DNA of 64,000 nt from Stenotrophomonas sp. WZN-1 (GTDB taxonomy: Bacteria; Pseudomonadota; Gammaproteobacteria; Xanthomonadales; Xanthomonadaceae): assembly GCF_002192255.1 (NCBI RefSeq), contig NZ_CP021768.1, positions 2,870,001-2,934,000 of the forward strand, given 5' to 3'. A program made the translations under genes and the position numbers. Below, in pieces: positions 8,791 through 20,461 of this stretch (within the stretch, counting starts at the first letter, position 1; each line of letters starts with the position of its first letter). A model generated the notes under the pieces. That model ran no database searches, was not told the DNA's origin, and saw only the letters and a list, made by a program, of their open reading frames with translations.

Positions 8791-9396
8791 ATGAACCTGC
8801 TGCGCCTGCTGCCTGCCACCCTGCTGTGCCTGCCGCTGATCGCCTGCGGCGGCACTTCTTCCACGCCCGATAAGACCGTCGGCAAGAGCGTCGCCGAGGC
8901 CACCAGCGGCGTCGGCCAGACCGTCAAGGAGGCCATGGTCGATGCCCGCAAGGACATCACCCAAGGCAACATCAAGATCTCCGCCGACAAGCAGCCGCGC
9001 GCGGAGATCACACCGGACGGCCACCTGTTGATCGACGGCAAGGACGTACCGGCCAACGAGGCCCAGCGCCGTCGGTTGCTGGAGTATCGCGGCCACGTCG
9101 TCGCCATTGCGATGGACGGCATGGATGTCGGCCTGGCCGGCGCCAAGCTCGGCGTCAACGCTGCCGGCGAGGCACTCAAGGGCATTTTCAGTGGCGACAG
9201 CGAAGGTATCGAGAAGCGGATCAACGCCGAAGCCGAGAAGATCGAGGCCCAGGCCAAGCGCATCTGCAACCGCCTGCCGGCGATGCTGGCCAGCCAGCAG
9301 GCACTTGCGCGCGAGCTGCCGGCGTTCAAGCCCTACGCCACGATGGACCAGAGTGACGTCGACGACTGCGGCAAGGACACCGTGGTTCTGCGCTAG
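8791..9396 (+). CDS. DUF2884-type (YggN-like) lipoprotein
   Basis: 201 residues. It has a lipoprotein signal with lipobox LIAC (Cys19), an acidic helical middle and a C-terminal segment with two cysteines (RICNRLP and VDDCGKD). The arrangement KISADKQPRAEITPDGHLLIDGK resembles DUF2884/YggN periplasmic proteins. It closes the operon that starts at 5349, after a 30-base gap with a GAGGG ribosome-binding site. No biochemical role is known. Confidence 0.75.
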   Translation: MNLLRLLPATLLCLPLIACGGTSSTPDKTVGKSVAEATSGVGQTVKEAMVDARKDITQGNIKISADKQPRAEITPDGHLLIDGKDVPANEAQRRRLLEYRGHVVAIAMDGMDVGLAGAKLGVNAAGEALKGIFSGDSEGIEKRINAEAEKIEAQAKRICNRLPAMLASQQALARELPAFKPYATMDQSDVDDCGKDTVVLR

Positions 9397-9419
9397 GCCT
9401 GTGACAGATCAGCGCACCC

Positions 9420-9447
9420 GGCCGGCAGCGGCACCCCGCTGCCGGCC
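9420..9447 (+). terminator. Hairpin after the YtrA operon
   Basis: A perfect 12-bp stem GGCCGGCAGCGG with its complement around a 4-base loop lies 24 bases after the operon's last stop. No T-run follows, so Rho-independent termination is doubtful. It may instead be a REP-like palindrome. Confidence 0.4.
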
Positions 9448-9465
9448 GCAGTGCGCCAGCCGGCA

Positions 9466-9471
9466 TACAAT
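9466..9471 (+). promoter_or_regulatory. Candidate -10 (TACAAT) for the following lipoprotein gene
   Basis: TACAAT occurs 32 bases before the start codon of the lipoprotein gene, in a GC-rich region. No convincing -35 is present. Confidence 0.3.
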
Positions 9472-9502
9472 GGCGGCCCCGGACGCCCCCGAACCGAATG
9501 CC

Positions 9503-9928
9503 ATGAAGAAGTTGTTCCTGCTGCTGGCCGCCCTGCTCTGCCTGGGCCTGGTCGGCTGTGACAAGGATTATCGCAACCACCGCGCCGAGCGCGGCAAGCC
9601 CAAGATTTCCGTCAGCGAAGGCATGGTCACCGTGCGTCGCCCGCCGGCGCCGAACATCATCATCCTCGGCGATGGCTCGATGAAGGTGGACGAGATCCAG
9701 ATTCCGCTGGACGAGGCACAGAAGCAGATGCTGCAGACCATGTTCGGCAAGCTGCAGGTGCTGCGCCAGAACACCCTGGTCGCCGCTCCGGCCGATCCCA
9801 ACATGCAGCCGGTGAAAATCCAACCGCCGGAGGGCATGGAAGTAATTCCGGCTGACCTGATCCAGCGCATCCCGGAATTCAAGGATTACACCGACACGTT
9901 CGGCAACATCGTCGCCGACCGTCGCTGA
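9503..9928 (+). CDS. Small lipoprotein, related in style to the DUF2884 neighbour
   Basis: 141 residues with a clear lipoprotein signal (MKKLFLLLAALL, lipobox LVGC, Cys19). The mature part contains GDGSMKVDEIQIPLDEAQKQML, which parallels the TPDGHLLIDGKDVPANEAQRR segment of the upstream lipoprotein. The two are probably diverged paralogues. It has its own candidate -10 and ends at a strong hairpin. Function is unknown. Confidence 0.75.
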   Translation: MKKLFLLLAALLCLGLVGCDKDYRNHRAERGKPKISVSEGMVTVRRPPAPNIIILGDGSMKVDEIQIPLDEAQKQMLQTMFGKLQVLRQNTLVAAPADPNMQPVKIQPPEGMEVIPADLIQRIPEFKDYTDTFGNIVADRR

Positions 9929-9933
9929 AGAAA

Positions 9934-9955
9934 AACGCCGCCCAAGGGCGGCGTT
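9934..9955. terminator. Strong intrinsic terminator, convergent genes
   Basis: A perfect 10-bp stem (AACGCCGCCC with its complement, 2-base loop). Read on the minus strand it is followed by TTTTTCTT, so it is a proper terminator for fumC. On the plus strand it closes the lipoprotein gene with only a short T-run. Confidence 0.85.
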
Positions 9956-9999
9956 CCTGCGTGTGGTGGGGTGCGGACCTTGGTCCGCACGCCGTTCGA

Positions 10000-13090
<3,091 letters not shown>

Positions 13091-13199
13091 GGGGTTTCCT
13101 TTGCGGCGGCGGCCGCGGGCGCTGCCTGCGGCAGGCTTTACTGCAACGGCAAAAGGAACTGCAACGTCAAAGGCGGCTCTGGGTTATGCCGTGCTTGGC

Positions 13200-13314
13200 G
13201 GGGCGGGTTGGGTTCGCGGGGGACGCCGTGAACCCGTCCCTGGGGGCTTGGCCGCGGCATCCATGCCGCGGACACCCCCGCGAACCCAACCCGCCCCACC
13301 TCTGACAGTTTTCC
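13200..13314 (+). repeat. Nested palindrome unit A
   Basis: Two perfect 23-base arms (13200-13222 and 13275-13297, core TGGGTTCGCGGG) enclose a 52-base loop. That loop contains a perfect inner hairpin CCGCGGCAT-CC-ATGCCGCGG (13252-13271). The unit is followed at 13302-13314 by CTGACAGTTTTCC. The loop carries GCCGTGAACCCGTCC and TGGGGGCT, which recur in unit B in reverse orientation. Confidence 0.9.
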
Positions 13315-13355
13315 GGTGACGGATCGAAGAGCAGTGGGTTGTCGGGACGGAATTT

Positions 13356-13390
13356 GAAAGAGGGACGCGGCTTCGCCGCGTCCCTCTTTC
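13356..13390. repeat. Perfect 16-bp hairpin with TTC loop
   Basis: GAAAGAGGGACGCGGC-TTC-GCCGCGTCCCTCTTTC is perfectly self-complementary. No T-run of five or more follows on either side, and it is more than 260 bases from either gene end. A terminator role is possible but not obvious. Confidence 0.85.
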
Positions 13391-13400
13391 GTTTGTCCGA

Positions 13401-13443
13401 TGGGGTCAGATCCCTTTTCCATTGGAAAAGGGATCTGACCCCA
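13401..13443. repeat. Perfect 20-bp palindrome, GGGTCAGATCCC family
   Basis: Arms of 20 bases (starting TGGGGTCAGATCCC, tip CTTTTCC) around the loop ATT are perfectly complementary. Related copies with different tips occur near 28.3 kb and 45.9 kb. Confidence 0.9.
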
Positions 13444-13525
13444 CGAGCCCAGGAGCATGAGCAAGCGCAGCGCGCGACCCGCTTTTGCCTTGCTTTTCTT
13501 CTTCCATTCCGTGGCGGCCCCCGCA

Positions 13526-13643
13526 GGAAACTGTCAGGGGCCGGGCGGGGTGGGTTCGCGGGACCGTTGGCGCCATGGATGGCGCCATCGAGCCCCCATG
13601 GACGGGTTTACGGCGTGTCCCGCGAACCCACCCCGCCCGGCCC
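13526..13643 (-). repeat. Nested palindrome unit B (inverted relative to A)
   Basis: Perfect 26-base arms (13538-13563 and 13618-13643, core TGGGTTCGCGGG) enclose an inner perfect hairpin TGGCGCCAT-GG-ATGGCGCCA (13568-13587). On the minus strand the loop reads GCCGTAAACCCGTCC then TGGGGGCT, and CTGACAGTTTCC follows the outer stem, matching unit A. Stem differences from A are compensated on the opposite arm. Confidence 0.9.
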
Positions 13644-13818
13644 AGTCTATGAAGCCAGCGCTTTACGCGACCAGACCCCGCCACGAGGGGCTCCGCCGTT
13701 GGCCGGCCCCACCGCGACAATCCCGCGCACGTGCGCAATCCCCACGAACGGCGGACAATGGAGATCTCAGGCGGCCCGCCGCGCCGCCCCTCCCGCTTTC
13801 CGCTGCAAGGATTCCCCC

Positions 13819-15231
13819 ATGGCCGCCCGCAAGTCCTCCGCCCCCCTGATCGAAGTCACCGCCCGCCCCGGCCAGCCGCTGGGCATGGCGCCGGCCACCT
13901 TCCTGCGCGATTTCTGGCAGAAGCGCCCGCTGCTGATCCGCAATGCCTTCCCGGACTTCCAGACCCCGGTGCAGCCGGAAGACCTGGCCGGGCTGGCCTG
14001 CGAGGAAGGCGTGCTGGCGCGCCTGATCGAGCACGACAAAGACCAGGATGGCTGGCGCGTGCGTACCGGCCCGTTCCAGGAAGAGATCTTCCCCGCCCTG
14101 CCCGACCGCGACTGGACCCTGCTGGTGCAGGACGTGGACAAGTGGGACAAGGACGTGCGCGCGCTGATCGAGCACTTCAGCTTCCTGCCGCGCTGGCGCA
14201 TGGATGACGTGATGATCAGCTTTGCCGCCACCGGCGGCTCGGTCGGCGCCCACGTCGACCAGTACGACGTGTTCCTGCTGCAGGCCCATGGCCGCCGCCG
14301 CTGGCAGATCGACGCCAGCGAATCGATCAAGGGCAAGCAGCCGCCGCTGGGCTTCCGCCCGGACGTCGAACTGAAGCTGCTGAAGGTGTTCAAACCCACC
14401 CACGACTGGGTGCTGGCGCCGGGCGACATGCTGTACCTGCCGCCGAACGTGCCGCACCACGGTGTCGCCGAAGATCCCTGCCTGACCTTCTCGTTCGGCA
14501 TGCGCGCACCGGCGTCGGCCGAGCTGATCAGCGACTACCTGGACACCCTGATCGCCGATGCCGACGAGAACATCCGCTACCAGGATGCCGACCTGAAGGT
14601 GCCGGCCGACCCGAACGAAATCGACACGGTGGCGATGGCGCGGGTGATCACCGCCCTCAACGCCATCCGCATGAACGACCCGGACAAGCTGGGTGACTGG
14701 TTCGGCCGCTTCATCACCACCTACCGCGCCGCCGGTGAAGTGATGGCCCACCAGGCCGCACCAGCCGCGGAGGAAGTGGTCGAAGCGCTGGCCTCCGGCC
14801 TGCTGCTGCAGCGCCACCCGTGGGCCCGCCTGGCCTGGCGTCGGGCCAAGCGTGGCGCCAGCCTGTACGTCAGCGGCCAGGACTTCGCGCTGCCAGTGAA
14901 GGACGCGCAGCGCCTGGCTGGCGCCGAGCAACTCGACGCCGCCGCCTATCGCGGCCTGTCCGACAAGGGCCGTGCCGTGGTCCAGCAGCTGCTGGTCGGT
15001 GGTGTGTTCCAGCTGATCGACCCGAATGAGGTGTACGAGGCCGAAGACGAGGACGACGGCGAGGATGCTGTGGTGCTCGGCGAGGTCGTCGAAGGCCGCG
15101 ACCGCGTGGATGCGATCGACGCCGATGCGGTGTCCGACGATGTCCACTCCGTGACCGTGCACGACGACGGTATCGAGGTCATCGTCAACTTCGAGGACGA
15201 CGAAGAAGACGACAGCGCCGGCCGGGCCTGA
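13819..15231 (+). CDS. roxA: Ribosomal protein oxygenase, JmjC/cupin family (RoxA/YcfD-like)
   Basis: 470 residues from the ATG after a CAAGGA motif. It is an Fe(II)/2-oxoglutarate oxygenase; E. coli YcfD hydroxylates an arginine of ribosomal protein L16 (uL16). Iron ligands are His145 and Asp147 (GAHVDQYD) and His213 (VPHHGVAED), with the JmjC core at about 120-220. A winged-helix dimerisation region follows (about 280-400). Residues about 405-470 form a very acidic tail (AEDEDDGEDA, FEDDEEDDSAG) longer than that of E. coli YcfD. It is followed after 9 bases by a GNAT gene. Confidence 0.92.
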   Translation: MAARKSSAPLIEVTARPGQPLGMAPATFLRDFWQKRPLLIRNAFPDFQTPVQPEDLAGLACEEGVLARLIEHDKDQDGWRVRTGPFQEEIFPALPDRDWTLLVQDVDKWDKDVRALIEHFSFLPRWRMDDVMISFAATGGSVGAHVDQYDVFLLQAHGRRRWQIDASESIKGKQPPLGFRPDVELKLLKVFKPTHDWVLAPGDMLYLPPNVPHHGVAEDPCLTFSFGMRAPASAELISDYLDTLIADADENIRYQDADLKVPADPNEIDTVAMARVITALNAIRMNDPDKLGDWFGRFITTYRAAGEVMAHQAAPAAEEVVEALASGLLLQRHPWARLAWRRAKRGASLYVSGQDFALPVKDAQRLAGAEQLDAAAYRGLSDKGRAVVQQLLVGGVFQLIDPNEVYEAEDEDDGEDAVVLGEVVEGRDRVDAIDADAVSDDVHSVTVHDDGIEVIVNFEDDEEDDSAGRA

Positions 15232-15240
15232 GCCATCGCC

Positions 15241-16137
15241 ATGATCCGGGTCCAGCAGGTCAGCCACGCCGATGCCCACGTCGCCATTCACCAGGTGCGC
15301 CAGCAGGTATTCGTGCAGGAACAGGGCATCGCCGCCGATCTGGAACGCGATGCGCTGGATCCGGTCAGCGCCCATGTGCTGGCGCTGGACAGTGACGACC
15401 AGCCGGTCGGCACCGGCCGGCTGGCCCCGGACGGCCGCATCGGCCGCATGGCGGTGCTGGCCAGCCATCGCAGCCACGGGGTCGGCGAGGCCCTGCTGGC
15501 GGCGCTGGTCGAAGCCGGGCGCCGGCTTGGCCTGGCCGAACTGCACCTGCACGCCCAGCTGCCGGCCCGCGATTTCTATGCCCGCCAGGGCTTCCTGCCC
15601 GAGGGCGAGGTGTTCGAGGAGGCCGGCATCGGCCACCAGCAGATGCGCCGCCGGCTGGGCGCGGCCAGCGCCATCGACAACCGCGCCGAGGCGGTGGCGA
15701 TCACCACGGCCATCATCCACCGCGCCCGTCGCCAGCTCTGGCTGCACAGCCGCCAGCTGGACCCGGGCCTGCTCGACGCGGCCCCGGTACAGGCCGCCCT
15801 GCGCCGCTTCGTCACGGCCCGCCACGACAAACAGCTGCGGGTGATCGTGCACGATGCCGCCGCGATCGCCGCTGCCGGCGCGCCGCTGCTGGCGCTGGCC
15901 CAGCGCCTGCCCAGTGTGATCCAGTTCCGCGAGGTCACCGACCCGGTCGACCGTGCGCTGGCCTCGGCCTGCCTGCTCAACGATGCGGGCGACTTCTACT
16001 TTCGTCTGATCGGGCATCGGCTCGACGGCGAGGCTGGCATCGCGCTGCCAGCACGTTCGCAGCCGTTCGAGCAGCAATTGCAGCGCGTCTGGGACCGTTC
16101 GCGTGATTGCAGCGAACTGCGCGCGCTCGGCATCTGA
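15241..16137 (+). CDS. GNAT acetyltransferase fused to a DUF7931-like C-terminal domain
   Basis: 298 residues. The first 140 form a GNAT fold (QQVFVQEQGI, IGRMAVLASHRSHGVGEALL for acetyl-CoA, ARDFYARQGFLPEGEVFEEAGI), like the ElaA/YjcF group. The last 155 or so form a second domain with IIHRARRQLWLHSRQLDPGLLD and LLNDAGDFYFRLIGHRLDGEAG. That domain resembles a phospholipase D-like nucleotidyl-fold domain (DUF7931). It is in a probable operon with roxA, 9 bases apart. The acceptor substrate is unknown. Confidence 0.82.
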   Translation: MIRVQQVSHADAHVAIHQVRQQVFVQEQGIAADLERDALDPVSAHVLALDSDDQPVGTGRLAPDGRIGRMAVLASHRSHGVGEALLAALVEAGRRLGLAELHLHAQLPARDFYARQGFLPEGEVFEEAGIGHQQMRRRLGAASAIDNRAEAVAITTAIIHRARRQLWLHSRQLDPGLLDAAPVQAALRRFVTARHDKQLRVIVHDAAAIAAAGAPLLALAQRLPSVIQFREVTDPVDRALASACLLNDAGDFYFRLIGHRLDGEAGIALPARSQPFEQQLQRVWDRSRDCSELRALGI

Positions 16138-16224
16138 GTCGGCACAGCTGACCCAACCTGTCTGGAACCGGCACCGGCGGACGCGGGATGCCCGTGGTGG
16201 TGCCCCTTCGTGTCTGGTTGGGGG

Positions 16225-16230
16225 TACAAT
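16225..16230 (+). promoter_or_regulatory. Candidate sucA operon -10 (TACAAT)
   Basis: TACAAT lies 94 bases before the sucA start in the 186-base gap after the GNAT gene, within GGGTACAATTTGG. No strong -35 precedes it. The leader would be about 87 bases. Confidence 0.45.
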
Positions 16231-16323
16231 TTGGCTGTTTGAACGCGCCCGCGCAGGGCTATTCATCTTCCTGCCGGGTCCTTCTGAAGCCATACCCCAC
16301 AAAGCGAATCAACACCCTCCATC

Positions 16324-19155
16324 GTGGACAATCAACTGAAGCAGTTTGCGCAATCTTCGCAACTCGCCGGCGGCAACGCCTCCTATGTCGAGGACCTGTA
16401 CGAGCAGTACCTGGTCTCCCCGGATAGTGTCGATCCCAAATGGAAAACCTACTTCGACGGCTTCAAGGGCCGCGAAGCAGGTGACATTCCGCACTCGGCC
16501 GTCATCTCCCACATCGCGGACGCGGCCAAGGATGCGCTGAAAGCCGGCACCGGCAATGGTGCGGGCGACGAGCGCGAGCGCAATGTCGGTCGTCTGATCA
16601 CCGCCTACCGTTCGCGCGGCCACCTGGACGCCCGCCTCGATCCGCTGGGCCTGGCCACGCCGGTCAACACCCCGGACCTGGGCCTGCCGTTCCACAGCCT
16701 GTCCGATGGCGACCTCAACAGCGAGTTCAGCACCGGCGGCGTCGGCGGCCAGCCGCGCATGAAGCTGCGCGACCTGCTGGCACGCCTGAAGGCGACCTAC
16801 ACCGGCTCGATCGGTGCGGAGTTCATGCACATCTCCGAGGTCGAGCAGCGCCAGTGGATCTACAAGAAGCTGGAAGCGGCCGGTGGCAACTACCAGCTGG
16901 ACGCTGACACCCAGCGCCGCACCCTGGAGCGCCTGACCGCGGCCGAAGGCCTGGAGCGCTACCTGCACACCAAGTACGTCGGCCAGAAGCGCTTTTCGCT
17001 GGAAGGCGGCGACTCGCTGATCCCGATGATGGACACCATCATCCGCAGCGCCGGCAAGGATGGCGTCAAGGACGTGGTGATCGGCATGGCCCACCGCGGC
17101 CGCCTGAACGTGCTGGTCAACACCCTGGGCAAGAACCCGCGCAAACTGTTCGACGAATTCGAAGGCAAGTTCGAGCACGACGAGCACGCCTCGGCCGGTG
17201 ACGTGAAGTACCACATGGGCTTCTCCGCCGACGTCGCTACCGACGGCGGCCCGGTGCACCTGGCGCTGGCGTTCAACCCGTCGCACCTGGAAATCGCCGA
17301 CCCGGTCGTGGCCGGTTCCGTGCGTTCGCGCCAGGAGCGCCGCAAGGACACCGCGCGCAAGCAGGTCATGCCGATCCTGATCCACGGCGACGCGGCCTTC
17401 TCCGGCCAGGGCGTGGTCATGGAACTGTTCCAGATGTCGCAGGCCCGCGGCTTCGCCGTCGGCGGCACCGTGCACATCGTGGTCAACAACCAGGTCGGCT
17501 TCACCACCTCCAACCCGCTGGATACGCGTTCCACGCGCTATGCCACCGACGTGGCGAAGATGATCGCCGCCCCGGTGCTGCACGTGAACGGCGATGATCC
17601 GGAAGCCGTTGTGTTCGCCGCGCAGCTGGCCTTCGAGTTCCGCCAGAAGTTCGCCAAGGACGTGGTCATCGACCTGATGTGCTACCGCCGCTGGGGCCAC
17701 AACGAGGCCGACGAGCCGGCGATCACCCAGCCGCTGATGTACCAGGTGATCCGCAAGCACGCCACCACCCGCGAGATGTACGCCGAGCAGCTGGAAAAGG
17801 CGGGCGTGATTGCCGCGGGTGCCGGCAAGGCGATGGTCGATGCCTACCGCGAGAAGCTGGACGCCGGTGAAGTGACCACCGAGCTGGCCAAGGTCGAGAA
17901 GACCCCGCCGACCAGCCCGCTGTTCGTCGATTGGCCGAAGCTGCTGGAAGGCAAGCTGTCCGACCCTGTCTCGACCAAGGTCGAGAAGAACAAGCTGGTC
18001 GAGCTGGCCAAGCTGATCAACACCATTCCGGACGAAGTGCAGCTGCACTCGCGCGTGGCCAAGGTCTACGACGACCGCCGCAAGATGGCCGCCGGCGAGA
18101 TCCCGGGCGACTGGGGCTTTGCCGAGAACCTGGCCTACGCCACCCTGCTCGACGAAGGCCATGCGCTGCGCCTGGTCGGCCAGGACGTGGGCCGCGGTAC
18201 GTTCACGCACCGCCACGCGATCCTGCACGACCAGAAGACCGACAACTACTACATGCCGCTGCGGCAGCTGGTGGATTCGCCGGAGAAGGCCACCGTCATC
18301 GATTCGCTGCTGAGCGAAGAAGCGGTGATGGCCTACGAGTACGGTTTCTCCACCACCGATCCGAACACGCTGTGCATCTGGGAAGGCCAGTTCGGCGACT
18401 TCGCCAACGGCGCCCAGGTGGTGATCGACCAGTTCATCGCCGCCGGTGAAGCCAAGTGGGGCCGCATCTCCGGCCTGACCCTGCTGTTGCCGCATGGCTA
18501 CGAAGGCCAAGGCCCGGAACACAGCTCGGCGCGCCTGGAGCGCTTCCTGCAGCTGTGCGCGCTGGAGAACATGCTGGTGGTCGTGCCGTCGACCCCGGCA
18601 CAGGCCTTCCACATGCTGCGCCGCCAGCTGCACCTGACCACCCGCAAGCCGCTGGTGGTGATGTCGCCGAAGTCGCTGCTGCGCCACAAGCTGGCCGTGT
18701 CGACCCTGGACGAACTGGCCAACGGCGAGTTCCAGCACCTGATCGGCGACGCCAACGCGGACGCCAAGAAGGTCAAGCGCGTGGTGTTGTGCTCGGGCAA
18801 GGTCTACTACGACCTGCTGGAAGACCAGACCAAGCGTGGCCAGGACGACGTGGCGATCATCCGCGTGGAGCAGCTGTATCCGTTCCCGCGTGCGCTGCTG
18901 GCTGCCGAACTGAAGAAGTACGGCAAGGCCACCGACGTGGTATGGACGCAGGAAGAACCGCAGAACCAGGGTGCGTGGTACCAGATCCGCCACCACCTGC
19001 AGTTCTGCCTGGCCGATGGCCAGAACCTGCACTACGCCGGTCGCGCACGTTCGGCTTCGCCGGCTGCCGGTCACATGGCTGACCACGTCCGCGAACAGCA
19101 GCAGCTGGTCGCCGATGCACTGGTCAACCCGTTCAACGACACGTTCGCTGAATAA
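16324..19155 (+). CDS. sucA: 2-oxoglutarate dehydrogenase E1 component
   Basis: 943 residues starting at GTG (VDNQLKQFAQSSQ). It is the thiamine-diphosphate decarboxylase of the 2-oxoglutarate dehydrogenase complex. The N-terminal segment SYVEDLYEQYLVSPDSVD binds E2. The active region has MAHRGRLNVLVN, LAFNPSHLEI and the TPP motif GDAAFSGQGVVMELFQMSQ to VVNNQVGFTTS. The C-terminal third has PHGYEGQGPEHSSARLERFLQL. It is 40 bases ahead of sucB. Confidence 0.98.
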   Translation: MDNQLKQFAQSSQLAGGNASYVEDLYEQYLVSPDSVDPKWKTYFDGFKGREAGDIPHSAVISHIADAAKDALKAGTGNGAGDERERNVGRLITAYRSRGHLDARLDPLGLATPVNTPDLGLPFHSLSDGDLNSEFSTGGVGGQPRMKLRDLLARLKATYTGSIGAEFMHISEVEQRQWIYKKLEAAGGNYQLDADTQRRTLERLTAAEGLERYLHTKYVGQKRFSLEGGDSLIPMMDTIIRSAGKDGVKDVVIGMAHRGRLNVLVNTLGKNPRKLFDEFEGKFEHDEHASAGDVKYHMGFSADVATDGGPVHLALAFNPSHLEIADPVVAGSVRSRQERRKDTARKQVMPILIHGDAAFSGQGVVMELFQMSQARGFAVGGTVHIVVNNQVGFTTSNPLDTRSTRYATDVAKMIAAPVLHVNGDDPEAVVFAAQLAFEFRQKFAKDVVIDLMCYRRWGHNEADEPAITQPLMYQVIRKHATTREMYAEQLEKAGVIAAGAGKAMVDAYREKLDAGEVTTELAKVEKTPPTSPLFVDWPKLLEGKLSDPVSTKVEKNKLVELAKLINTIPDEVQLHSRVAKVYDDRRKMAAGEIPGDWGFAENLAYATLLDEGHALRLVGQDVGRGTFTHRHAILHDQKTDNYYMPLRQLVDSPEKATVIDSLLSEEAVMAYEYGFSTTDPNTLCIWEGQFGDFANGAQVVIDQFIAAGEAKWGRISGLTLLLPHGYEGQGPEHSSARLERFLQLCALENMLVVVPSTPAQAFHMLRRQLHLTTRKPLVVMSPKSLLRHKLAVSTLDELANGEFQHLIGDANADAKKVKRVVLCSGKVYYDLLEDQTKRGQDDVAIIRVEQLYPFPRALLAAELKKYGKATDVVWTQEEPQNQGAWYQIRHHLQFCLADGQNLHYAGRARSASPAAGHMADHVREQQQLVADALVNPFNDTFAE

Positions 19156-19195
19156 TCCTCCCCCTATTTAGAAGACAAACCAGGAAGCTCCCGCA

Positions 19196-20398
19196 ATGGC
19201 CACCGAAGTCAAAGCCCCGGTACTGCCCGAATCCGTCGCCGACGGCACCATCGCCACCTGGCACAAGAAGGTGGGCGACGCCGTCAAGCGCGACGAAAAC
19301 CTGCTTGACCTGGAAACCGACAAGGTCGTCCTGGAAGTGCCGTCGCCGGTCGACGGCGTGCTCAAGGAAATCAAGTTCGCCGAAGGTTCGACCGTGACCT
19401 CCAGCCAGGTCGTGGCGATCATCGAGGAAGGCGCCGTCGCTGCTGCCCCGGCTCCGGCCGCTGAAGCCGCTCCGGCTGCTACCGCTGCCCCGGCCGCCGC
19501 GGCTCCGGCTGCTGCCGCAGCTCCGGCCCCGGCTGCCAAGTCGTCGGCCGATGCACTGCCGCCGGGCGCCCGCTTCACCGCCATCACCGAAGGCGTGAAC
19601 CCGGCCGACGTCGACGGCACTGGCCGTCGCGGCGCGGTGACCAAGGAAGACATCGTCAACTTCGCCCGCAACGGCGGCGCTGGCAAGGCCGGTGGCGCAC
19701 GTCCGGAAGAACGCGTGCCGATGACCCGCATCCGCAAGCGCATCGCCGAGCGCCTGATGGAGTCGAAGAACTCCACCGCCATGCTGACCACCTTCAACGA
19801 GGTCGACCTGTCAAAGGTGTCGGCTGCGCGCAAGGAACTGCAGGACGAGTTCGTCAAGGCCCACGGCATCAAGCTGGGCTTCATGAGCTTCTTCGTGAAG
19901 GCCGCCGCCAACGCGCTGCAGCGCTTCCCGCTGGTCAACGCCTCGATCGACGGCGACGACATCATCTATCACGGCTACTCGGACATCTCGATCGCCGTCT
20001 CGACCGAGAAGGGCCTGGTCACGCCGGTGCTGCGCAACGTCGAGCGCATGTCGTTCGCCGACATCGAGAAGACCATCGCCGACTACGCCAAGAAGGCCCG
20101 TGATGGCAAGCTGAGCCTGGAAGAACTGCAGGGCGGCACCTTCACCGTGACCAACGGCGGCACCTTCGGTTCGCTGCTGTCGACCCCGATCATCAACCCG
20201 CCGCAGAGCGCCATCCTGGGCATGCATGCCATCAAGGAGCGTCCGATCGCCCAGAACGGCCAGGTCGTGATCGCGCCGATGATGTACCTGGCGCTGTCGT
20301 ACGACCACCGCATCATCGACGGCAAGGACTCGGTGCAGTTCCTGGTGGACATCAAGAACCAGCTGGAAAACCCGGGCCGCATGCTGTTCGGCCTGTAA
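19196..20398 (+). CDS. sucB: Dihydrolipoyl succinyltransferase, E2 of the 2-oxoglutarate dehydrogenase complex
   Basis: 400 residues. A lipoyl domain (1-80) carries the lipoylated Lys43 in ETDKVVLEV. An Ala/Pro-rich linker (about 82-120) leads to a peripheral-subunit-binding domain ([28 protein letters not shown], split in two here only by wording). The catalytic domain (about 165-400) ends with [16 protein letters not shown], which supplies the active-site His and Asp. A GC-rich hairpin, not a classical terminator, separates it from lpd. Confidence 0.97.
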   Translation: MATEVKAPVLPESVADGTIATWHKKVGDAVKRDENLLDLETDKVVLEVPSPVDGVLKEIKFAEGSTVTSSQVVAIIEEGAVAAAPAPAAEAAPAATAAPAAAAPAAAAAPAPAAKSSADALPPGARFTAITEGVNPADVDGTGRRGAVTKEDIVNFARNGGAGKAGGARPEERVPMTRIRKRIAERLMESKNSTAMLTTFNEVDLSKVSAARKELQDEFVKAHGIKLGFMSFFVKAAANALQRFPLVNASIDGDDIIYHGYSDISIAVSTEKGLVTPVLRNVERMSFADIEKTIADYAKKARDGKLSLEELQGGTFTVTNGGTFGSLLSTPIINPPQSAILGMHAIKERPIAQNGQVVIAPMMYLALSYDHRIIDGKDSVQFLVDIKNQLENPGRMLFGL

Positions 20399-20409
20399 GA
20401 AACCTCCCG

Positions 20410-20433
20410 CCCCTCCGCGCCCGCGCGGAGGGG
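20410..20433 (+). terminator. Intercistronic hairpin sucB-lpd
   Basis: A perfect 11-bp stem CCCCTCCGCGC/GCGCGGAGGGG with a 2-base loop, followed only by TTCTGG. Without a T-run it is more likely a 3'-end stabiliser or attenuator tuning lpd relative to sucAB. Confidence 0.55.
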
Positions 20434-20461
20434 TTCTGGTAATGCATCAAGGAATAATTCA

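Larger units (their letters stand above)
13091..13818. other. 728-base non-coding island with nested palindromes
   Basis: No credible gene lies between purB and roxA: the open frames here are short or lack family features. The island contains, in order, a short direct repeat (ACTGCAACG twice, 13140-13165), nested palindrome A (13200-13314), a 16-bp hairpin (13356-13390), a 20-bp palindrome (13401-13443) and nested palindrome B (13526-13643). Each is listed separately. The remaining 175 bases before roxA show no clear element. Confidence 0.75.

Noticed and set aside
13663-16302. 879-residue antisense open frame over roxA and the GNAT gene
   Set aside because: It mirrors two real genes with family motifs on the other strand. 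Long antisense frames are expected at this GC content, and the translated product has no recognisable domain.
16309-19086. 925-residue antisense open frame over sucA
   Set aside because: It is a shadow of sucA, whose E1 motifs are intact. The antisense product is a low-complexity mix rich in His, Gln and Arg.
20410-20433. Rho-independent terminator between sucB and lpd
   Set aside because: The stem is perfect, but no T-run follows and lpd belongs to the same unit. I list it only as an intercistronic hairpin.
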